The translations under genes and the position numbers were made by a program. DNA of 64,000 bases from Catonia carolina. Lineage: Eukaryota > Arthropoda > Insecta > Hemiptera > Achilidae. The notes under the pieces are model-generated. The model ran no database searches and was not told the origin of the DNA. It was given only the letters and a program-made list of their open reading frames with translations. The first letter of the stretch is position 1. Each line of letters begins with the position of its first letter. This document shows positions 56,789 through 64,000 of this stretch, in pieces. Location of the stretch: NCBI GenBank assembly GCA_035578175.1, contig JAQMRL010000016.1, positions 4,014,721-4,078,720 on the forward strand. The letters run 5' to 3'.

Positions 56789-58063
56789 CTATTCTGTATG
56801 TCTACGCATGTGTCTATTTAAATTAGATGACTGTGTAAACTTTTTATTACAGAATTTACAAGTGAACGGTTTCTGCCCTGTATGTGTTCGCAAATGAACA
56901 GTTAAAATATTGGAATTTGTAAACTTTTTATTACAGAATTTACAATTAAACGGTTTCTCACCCGTATGTATTCGCAAATGAACAGTTAAATTATTAGAAT
57001 TTGTAAACTTTTTATTACATAATTTACAGTTGAAAGGTTTTTCCCCTGTATGTATTCGCAAATGACGAGTTAAATTACTTGAAATTGTAAACTTTTTATT
57101 ACAGAATTTACAATTAAACGGTTTCTCCCCTGTATGTAAACGCAGGTGCTTATTTAAATTAGATGAATATGTAAAATTTTTATTACAGAATTTACAATTG
57201 AACGGTTTCTCCCCTGTATGTAAACGCATGTGACTATTTAAATAAGTTGATTGTGCAAACTTTTTATTACAGAATTTACATTTAAACGGTTTCTCCCCTG
57301 TATGTAAACGCACATGTTTAGTTAAATCAGATGACTGGGTAAACTTTTTATCACAGAATTTACAATTGAACAGTTTCTCACCCGTATGAATTCGCAAATG
57401 TCTTTTTACAACGTCAAGTCGTTTAAAATCTTTATTGCAAAACTTACACTTAAAAGGTTTCCCTCCTGTATGCACACGCAAATGTGAAGTTAATCTGGAT
57501 TTAAATCTAAAAACCTTCCCACAAATACTACAAGTGACATCTTTACATGTTTTGGGTAATTTAGACTGGCCAATCACATTGTCAGTTGATTTAGACATCT
57601 TGTGGCCACTGCTACTTTCACTCAATCTAGAAGTACTCCCACAATGTTCCAACTCCAATTCCGATTTTGAATCTCTTTGGCCATTGTTTTCACTTACAGT
57701 TGCATTCGTTTTTGAAATGATTTTGTGACATTTACTTACATGTAGCGTTATATTCTCCTTGTGGAGGAATACTCTGCCACAACCATCACAAACGAATATG
57801 CCTTCTAGTGTACAGTCATGTGGTTCGTACGAGAGATTGTTGTAGAACGTATTTAGGCAAGTCAAACAAGAGTCGTACAGCTGTTTAATTTTACCATACC
57901 AAGATTTGGTTCTTTGTTTACGTAATCTCTTCTTACACTTTGCACAGTACGCAATGAGTTTATTCTTGTTGTGGCAGTCAATGGTAGCCAGTCTACATAA
58001 TTTGCACACTTGTGAGGCTGTTCTGCTTGAAGAGTCCACTCCCACTCCAGTTGCATCAGCCAT
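56789..58063 (-). CDS. Multi-C2H2 zinc-finger protein, 10 fingers (unit 3)
   Basis: A 424-residue paralogue of the protein at 17507. The start is the ATG at 58063, right after the same acceptor (TTGTTGTTTTCAG). The Cys-rich N-terminus (CxxC at 20/23, 40/43, 66/69), the isolated finger (C92, C95, H108, H113) and the Ser-rich linker differ from the unit 1 protein at only about three residues over the first 177. From C178 nine fingers of 28 residues follow (last C402), and here the two proteins diverge, including at DNA-contact positions. One linker is TGGKP and one TGEKL. Only the last finger (QSSNLNRHMRRH) is the same in both. A sequence-specific DNA-binding protein is expected; the target is unknown. 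The 3' signal AATAAA is at 56707-56712. Confidence 0.88.
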   Translation of the reverse strand: MADATGVGVDSSSRTASQVCKLCRLATIDCHNKNKLIAYCAKCKKRLRKQRTKSWYGKIKQLYDSCLTCLNTFYNNLSYEPHDCTLEGIFVCDGCGRVFLHKENITLHVSKCHKIISKTNATVSENNGQRDSKSELELEHCGSTSRLSESSSGHKMSKSTDNVIGQSKLPKTCKDVTCSICGKVFRFKSRLTSHLRVHTGGKPFKCKFCNKDFKRLDVVKRHLRIHTGEKLFNCKFCDKKFTQSSDLTKHVRLHTGEKPFKCKFCNKKFAQSTYLNSHMRLHTGEKPFNCKFCNKNFTYSSNLNKHLRLHTGEKPFNCKFCNKKFTISSNLTRHLRIHTGEKPFNCKLCNKKFTNSNNLTVHLRIHTGEKPFNCKFCNKKFTNSNILTVHLRTHTGQKPFTCKFCNKKFTQSSNLNRHMRRHTE

Positions 58064-58083
58064 CTGAAAACAACAACACATTT
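58064..58083 (-). other. 3' splice site before the second zinc-finger start codon
   Basis: Same TGTGTTGTTGTTTTCAG|ATG arrangement as at 18866-18885. Confidence 0.65.
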
Positions 58084-58139
58084 TATTATATTTAATGACA
58101 GAAACACCTGTAGCACTGCCACGCAACACGTATACATAA

Positions 58140-58267
58140 TATTGTTCATTATTTATATTGGCAAGAAAAAATTTTGTGATGGTTTCACACTGTTTTTAAT
58201 AAAATTAGTTTAGTCAAAGCTAGAAAATACAACCTTTGTTTTTTAAATTCTTTAGTATCATCTTGTT
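58140..58267 (+). repeat. Block I, unit 3, with an old HINE 3' end
   Basis: ATTGTTCATTATTTATATTGG, then CAAGAAAAAATTTTGTGATGG and TTTCACACTG, a better preserved HINE 3' terminus than in unit 1. Confidence 0.55.
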
Positions 58268-58516
58268 ACTTTCTCTTGCCTATATGAACATATAGGAAGG
58301 AAAGTATTGTTTTCTTGTCAATTTTTCGAAATCGTTTTCGCCGGTTCTACACGGTTTTTGACCCCTGAACCCCAAAAAACAGGTTTTTAGCGATTGGTCT
58401 GTGTGTGAACAGAATATCTCAAGAATGGAACACCGTACAAACTTGAAACTTAAGTTACATACCACTACCGGACGCAATGACATTTTTATCAAAATCGGAC
58501 AACTGAAAGTAGTAGT
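58268..58516 (+). mobile_element. HINE-like 5' part, joined to block K
   Basis: Same site as 19059. After AAAGTAGTAGTA it switches to the old HINE of block K (TGTAGCACATTTAAAAACC, as at 21838). Block J and the HINE equivalent to 20365 are missing in unit 4. Confidence 0.7.
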
Positions 58517-59995
58517 ATCCAACATTGTAGCACATTTAAAAACCTACAACTTTTATTTCTAATTCAATGCTAATTATTATATTTTGTACATTGCTTAGTT
58601 CAGTGGCAATTAGTGGTTTTTCTGTTGTTTTTTTTGCAAGAAAATATCTAAAAAAAAATCTGGTTTGAAACACAACTTTCTCTTGCCAATGCAAATAATG
58701 ACCAATATAAACTAACATTAGTAATAAAAAATAAGAAATAAACAAAAAACTAACCTCAAAAAACATAACCTTATTTTCATCATGACTGAAAGACGCAAAA
58801 TGAAAATCGACCTTATTCGGCTTTAAAATACAGAAAATCACTCTTTCACGCTAAACTAGGGTCTGAAGAGAAAAATGCTATGAATAAAGTTGTAGATCTT
58901 TTAATTTTCTAAAAATTTGATTATATACACTTTAGTCGTAAAATGCATACTAAGGGTGAAATCTTAAAAAAATCAATTTTTCACACGTTTTCATGAGTAA
59001 AAACCTGAAAAACGCTATTACTGCTAAACTACGCGTTATAAATAAAAATCTTACAAATAAAAGTTGTAGGATTTTAAATTTTCTACATTTTGTATTGTAT
59101 AAATTTTTGCGCTAAAATGCACATTAAAGCCGTAATAAAAATAATTTTTTTATGTGAAAACAGCCTCACCTAAAATTTAAGCAAACATGGCGCCCTATCT
59201 TGCAGATCATAACAAATTTAGTAAACCAGGCGATTTTTAAAAAAATTGTAAGACCAGTTTTAGAGTAAATCGCAAAAAAGTAAAAATTACCCGAATAAAC
59301 TACTACTTCCGGTTGACCGGTTTTGATGCTAATGTTCGTGTCAAGTCCGGTAGTTGCATGTAACTTAAGTTTCAAGTTTCAAGTTCGTACAATGTTCCCT
59401 TTTTAAGATATTCTGTTCACATACACACGCACAAACAGACTAATCTCTAAAGAACATGTTTTTTGGGTTCAGGGGGTCTGAAAACGTGTAGTTCCAGCGA
59501 AAACTCGATTTCGAAAAATCGACATGAAAACTATACTTTTCTTCCTATATATTCATACAGGCAAGAGAAAGTAAAAATGGAACTGTTTTGACAACTTTTA
59601 TTTCAATTTTTTTCTGAATAATGCTTAGTCTAGTACCACTTAGGGATTTTCAGTAAATTTTCATCAAAATCAGTAAATAAATGGAATTTTTCAAGATTGC
59701 ACCATTAACATGCATTTTACAACAAACATTTTACATATAATACCAACTTATGAAAAATTTTAAAATCTACAACTTTCATTTCAAGCATTTTCTGCTACAG
59801 AACCTGTTTTAGCGTCAATTAGTGATTTTCCATATTCTTAAATTCTACAGCTAGGTTGACTTTTATTTTGCATTATTCACTCATGATTTCAATTAGGTTA
59901 TGTTTTTCATTTTACATTGTTAACTCATGAATAAACAGCATATATTGTTCATTATCTACATTGGCAAGAGAGAGTAGTGTGAGTGTTTCACAACA
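58517..59995 (+). mobile_element. Old HINE-like remnant with nested HINE (block K, unit 4)
   Basis: 58517-58658 and 59573-59995 match the flanks of the nested element in units 2 and 3; ends GTGTGAGTGTTTCACAACAGA. Confidence 0.7.
58659..59572 (-). mobile_element. HINE-like element nested in block K, unit 4
   Basis: TCTGGTTTGAAACACAAC to GGCAAGAGAAAGT, 914 bp; orthologue of 21970-22810. Confidence 0.8.
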
Positions 59996-60007
59996 GATGT
60001 ATTTTAG

Positions 60008-60156
60008 TTTTTTTAAGTCGCATCAACATCTTGGTTATTAGTGACTACACTGAGTTTGAACTTGTAATAATTTTCCACACTGTGGCCAGGAATCGAACCG
60101 GGTACTTCAGCTTTGCAGCGGAGCGTGCTAACCACTGGGCCACCTTCGTGGACAAT
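60008..60156 (-). mobile_element. SINE-C, unit 4, intact A and B boxes
   Basis: Minus-strand A box TGGCCCAGTGG (60142-60132) and B box GGTTCGATTCC (60099-60089), the expected pol III spacing for a tRNA head. Same insertion as in units 2 and 3. Confidence 0.82.
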
Positions 60157-61986
60157 GTGTATGGATCGTATTAGATATAGTAACATAATGTCTTCAAAAT
60201 ACTCTAAATTTCTGATAAAATCAAACGAAGTGGAGCTCCCATTGAAATTTGCCCATCTTTTGTTTGTATATTTCACTGTTACATTCAAAATAATTTCGTG
60301 TAGTACAAACCCTTTGTAGGTGATCAACACCTGACTTTATTGCATTACACGAATAATTACGAGTATATTCACTAAAGTTAAGCTTACGATGGTTTTTTTT
60401 CTTTAATTAACTATACATAGACTATATTAATAAAAATCGGGTGTGAAACACTCACACAACTTTCTCTTGCCAGTGCAAATAATTAACAATAAACCTAACA
60501 TTAGAAATAAACAAAAAAATAACCTCAGTAAACAAACCTAATTTTAATCATTATATGAAAGACGCAAAATGAAAATCAACCTCAGTTCGGCTCTAAAATA
60601 CAGAAAATCACTCTTTCACACTAAATTACTCTCTGTAGAGAAAAATGTTTAAAATAAAAGTTGTAGATCTTTGAATTTTCTATAAATTTTATTATACACT
60701 TTTGTCATAAAATGCATACTCAGGCCGAAATCTTTAAAAAATCGATTTTTCACACTTTTCGTGAGAAAAAACAAAAAATCGCTATTTACCGCTAAACTAA
60801 GCGTTATACAAAAAAATATTAGATAAAAGTTGTAGAATTTTAAATTCTCTACATTTTTTATTATATACATTTTTGCGCTACAATACATATTAAAGCCGTA
60901 ATTTAAAAGAAATACTTTTTTATGTGAAAACAGCTTCACCAAGAATTTCAGTAAACATGATGCCTACCCTATCTTGTAGAAAATAAAAAATTGAGTAAAC
61001 CAGGCGATTTAAAAAAAAATCGTAGGACCAGTTTTTAAGAAAATCGCAAAAAAGTGAAAAATTACACGAATAAACTACTACTTCCGGTTGACCAATTTTG
61101 ATGAAAATGTCCGTGTCGGGTCCGGTAGTGATATGTAACTTAAGTTTAAAGTTTCAAGTTCGTACGATGTTCCGTTCTTGAGATATTTTGTATACACACA
61201 CACACACACACACACAGACCAATCGCTAAAAACATGTTTTTTGGGTTCAGGGGGTCTGAAAACGTATAGATCCGGTGAAAACTCGATTTTGAAAAACCGA
61301 CATGAAAACAATACTTTCCTTCCTATATATTCATATAGGCAAGAGAGAGTAAAAATTGACTTACAGCAAAATTTTGCTAGCGATAGGAATATAATTTTTT
61401 ATGAGATAGTGGAACGAAATCATCGTATGAAATGCGATATACCACAATCTTTTATTCAGTGTGATTAGACATGAATAGATAATTACTTCCTTTTAAAATT
61501 ATGTCAAAGCATTGATTGTGTGTTAAATAAACAAGTATAAGAGGCCTACTGTCAATCAGAAATAGGTTGGTGAACAGGTCGTTGAAAATGCTAATGTCTT
61601 AGGTAAGCTAGGCTAGGCGTCCGGCACAAATTGGCAACGTGTAGCGAGATTAACCACCCCTCTTAAATCTACAATTTAAAAAATGAATTCCAAACGACTC
61701 AGCTGTCACTGAATTAAATGAATAAGTGATTTATGTTATTCAATCCACTGCGAATCCAACAGTCTTGGTCGTGAATTCAGAAAGTTACCAGTTGGCGTGA
61801 GAGGAATGGGTCGCAAAAAGTGCAAATAATAATGAAATACAAAAGCTCTGTTCCTGAGATTCAAAGTGCACAATAGAAACACTCTAATCTACACTCTGAT
61901 GAACTTTCACTACAATTGGATGATTATGTACAGATTTATGGGCCAACAAGTTTGCACATTCGTAAACATCTCTAAAAACGGGTATT
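60157..61986. repeat. Block D, unit 4, with one HINE inserted
   Basis: Matches 23397-24296 and 40813-41730 and is split by the element at 60437-61350. No gene. Confidence 0.6.
60437..61350 (-). mobile_element. HINE-like element, complete, unit 4 only
   Basis: TCGGGTGTGAAACACTCAC to GGCAAGAGAGAGT, 914 bp. The empty sites ATTAATAAAAATT(G/A)ACTTGC in units 2 (about 23666) and 3 (about 41090) are exact; five A's remain on each side. Confidence 0.9.
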
Positions 61987-62011
61987 ACTTTCTCTTGCCC
62001 ATATTAATATA
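61987..62011 (+). mobile_element. HINE-like 5' stub
   Basis: ACTTTCTCTTGCCCATATTA and the following ATATA, at the same site as 41731. The remainder is displaced by the transposon that starts at 62012. Confidence 0.65.
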
Positions 62012-62265
62012 CAGGTGAGGCATATGTATGGGAATCCTTCAATAAGTTGGAAACTGTTGTAAATATAATACTGTAACTTTCAGGATAAGTTATTGGACAA
62101 ATACTTTACCTTCTGACGTACAACTGAATTTCGACCCTATCTAAGTGGGTGGCCTAGGGGTTGTAACTCAAATATTTTAAAAGTAAACATCGATTGTGTG
62201 GTACATTATTTCAAAGGCCTTTTAAATACAAGAAAAATGGCATAAATAAAAATTCTCTATGATAC

Positions 62266-62334
62266 TTGTATCCAAAATGGCGGCTGATTAAAGTTTTAGT
62301 TTTTAAAGAAATGGTTGACACAATAATGAAACTA
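62266..62334 (+). repeat. Inner part of the left terminal inverted repeat
   Basis: Pairs with 63932-64000 on the other strand; the first 49 bases match with two differences, the rest more loosely. Confidence 0.85.
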
Positions 62335-62770
62335 AAATGCTATTAATGTGACCTCATAAACAATGTTAGATAATATTAATAGTTAAAAATATTGAAAAAT
62401 AAACAATGAAATCAATTTAACAAAAAAAAAACCAAGAAATGGAAAAGTACATTACAAAAAAAAGACATTTCAAATCACTGTTATTGGTAATAAAATAAAA
62501 CAACTTATTATTGACAGCTGATCATAACAGCTTATTATTCACTTATTTTTGATCGGCTGATAATTGTTGTAACAATACACTGATGAGTAATTTATTTAAT
62601 GTTGACCATCCTATTCCACAGTAACCATAATTTGTGGTTATTTATTTTGATTAGTTATTTTTGTCGTCTTTTGCTTGTAATTTACCACCAGGTTTTCGTT
62701 TATTTCTATTATTGTTCTTACGGGATTAATTTCGTTTTGTACTATTTCTTTTAATAATAATATTACAATA

Positions 62771-63846
62771 ATGTCACTTAGTGAACAGGAAAGTATCACA
62801 CTTTTAATGATGAGAGGCTTTGGTGACAGAATTAGGTCTTATCAAGAAGTACGTGATTTGTTCAATGCGATATTTAACAATCGTGACCCTATTTCAAAAA
62901 GTACTATATCAAGAAACATATCCAAAAAACAGGAATTGTTTCTAACAGAGTAAAACAAGGTAGCAACAGCCGCAACAACAAAATATGCAACAGATGATAA
63001 CAAATCATTACAAATTATGCAAGCATTTATTGAGGAGCCTCATTGCTCGACTCGAAAAGTAGCACAAGATTATGACATTAGCCAACGTTCAGTGATTCGG
63101 ACATTGAAAGATGCACACTTCAAACCATTTAAAATACATCTGGTGCAAGAACTTAATGAAGATGACTTCGATCCAAGGCTTGAGTTCTGCGAAACTATGA
63201 TGAATAATATTGGTGCACGTCCTGGTTTATTAAATGATATTGTTTTCACCGATGAGGCCATGTTCTTATTGAATGACAATGTTAATCGCCATAACTGTTG
63301 GTATTGGTCTGATGAAAATCCACACTGGTATAGTGAAGCCCATACTCAGTATCCAGTCACAGTAAACGTATGGGCAGGTATTGTTGGTGGACAATTGGTA
63401 GGGCCTATTTTTATTGATGGAAATTTAAACGCAGATTTGTACGAAAGATTGCTTGTGCAGGATATTATTACAAGAATTCAAGACATTGTTGGCCCCCGCT
63501 TCCACAGCATTTGGTATCAACAAGATGGTGCCCCATCTCATTATGGCATTAAGGTACGCCAAATTTTAAATGTTTTTCCTGGAAGGTGGATTGCATGAAG
63601 AGGGGCAATAGAATGGCCAGCGAGATCACCCGACTTGACACCATTGGATTATTTCTATGGGGCCACTTAAAAAGTATTGGTTACCGTAGTAAGCTGCAAA
63701 AAATCAATGAGCTACATAATAAAATTGAAGAAGCAGCACAAACCAACACTGAGGAGTCATTAAATAATGCGGTGTCATCATTTTATGACAGACTGGCACA
63801 CTGTCAAACGAGAGAAGGAGGGCATTTTGAGCATCTTTTAAATTGA
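62771..63846 (+). pseudogene. Tc1/mariner-like transposase, disabled
   Basis: Residues from 62771: an N-terminal helix-turn-helix part (RSYQEVRDLFNAIF, ISKSTISRNI), an in-frame TAA at 62951-62953, then STRKVAQDYDISQRSVIRTL and LVQELNEDD. The catalytic part has FTDEAMF (first Asp at 63251), VWAGI, QQDGAPSHY (second Asp at 63524), GRWI, and after a TGA at 63596-63598 the RGAIEWPARSPDLTPLD stretch (third Asp at 63632). A one-base shift near 63650 leads to LWGHLKSIGYRSKLQ and the C-terminus. Spacing from second to third Asp is 35 residues, counting the stop. The TGA sits where relatives usually have Arg, consistent with a CGA-to-TGA change. Three lesions make it inactive. Confidence 0.85.
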
Positions 63847-63931
63847 AATGTAAATAGTAGTAAACAGATTACTAAATAAATAACCAGTTTTTTCAATGTA
63901 TTCCATTATTAATTCAAAAAAATGTTGTTCC

Positions 63932-64000
63932 AAGTTTCATTGTTTAGTAAACCATTTCTTTTAAAACTAAAACTTCAATCAGCCGCCATTTTGGATACAA
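63932..64000 (-). repeat. Inner part of the right terminal inverted repeat (cut by window end)
   Basis: Reverse complement of 62266-62334. The outer part and the right TA duplication must lie beyond 64000. Confidence 0.85.

Larger units (their letters stand above)
62012..64000 (+). mobile_element. Tc1/mariner-superfamily transposon, right end outside the window
   Basis: It starts CAGGTGAGGC after TA (62010-62011), inside a HINE. 62266-62334 is the reverse complement of 63932-64000 with few mismatches (TTGTATCCAAAATGGCGGC and its partner), so long terminal inverted repeats of roughly 250-320 bp are implied, the right one cut by the window edge. It encloses a broken transposase. 62335-62770 is AT-rich 5' sequence without an ORF. 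Confidence 0.8.

Noticed and set aside
60089..60142. Possible tRNA gene on the minus strand (also in units 2 and 3)
   Set aside because: A and B boxes are present, but the anticodon arm does not pair properly, and an A-rich SINE tail follows in every copy.
61078..61311. Recurring short ORFs reading FxIEFSPDLYVFRPPEPKKHVFSDWSVCVC and similar, on both strands (also 1486, 19106, 39670, 43670, 46173, 46354, 58280)
   Set aside because: They are the same HINE 5' region translated in different copies and frames. They vary in frame and length and have no start context or domain; the DNA repeat explains them.

Overview
The window looks like repeat-rich, AT-rich nuclear DNA of an insect. The support is CR1/jockey-type LINE fragments, tRNA-derived SINEs, a DINE-1/Helentron-like element, pogo and Tc1-like elements and C2H2 zinc-finger genes with insect-style splice sites. 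The order is not resolved. There is no bacterial or viral gene organisation. Only two long open reading frames look like real protein genes: paralogous multi-C2H2 zinc-finger genes on the minus strand (17507-18865 and 56789-58063). Almost everything else is transposable-element sequence, mostly decayed.

The main structure is a direct tandem array of segmental copies of about 17-23 kb. By eye the same anchors recur in the same order: J (SINE-A tail plus flank), K (old Helentron-like element with a younger one nested in it), SINE-C plus block D, block X, a second diverged copy X', a LINE fragment, block E, block F, block G/H, the zinc-finger gene, block I, then J again. Unit 1 is about 409-19973, unit 2 about 19974-38055, unit 3 about 38056-58267. 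Unit 4 starts at about 58268 and is interrupted at 62012 by a Tc1-like transposon that runs off the window. The LINE tail at 1-407 would belong to the preceding unit. The zinc-finger gene is present in units 1 and 3 and deleted from unit 2; unit 4 is not long enough to tell.

The commonest repeat is an element of about 0.9 kb, called HINE-like here. It starts ACTTTCTCTTGCC and carries the inverted copy GGCAAGAGAAAGT near its other end, followed by a 6-bp-stem terminal hairpin (GTGTGAGTGTTTCACAC). It also has an internal TG microsatellite and a 175-bp internal direct repeat. Because the units are paralogous, six insertions can be compared with empty sites elsewhere in the window, and all six lie in A/T runs. 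This asymmetric layout matches non-autonomous Helentron/Helitron2-type elements. Orientation is given as plus when the ACTTTC end is at the low coordinate.

Shared and private insertions group units 1 with 2 and units 3 with 4. Later events are private to one unit: a pogo MITE (14719-15252), a LINE tail (11181-11620), a 2.9-kb TA-flanked insertion (33186-36102), a SINE-B (50730-50862), a foldback MITE (51551-52010) and a small template-switch inversion (43177-43247). All alignments were done by eye, and no percent identities were computed.
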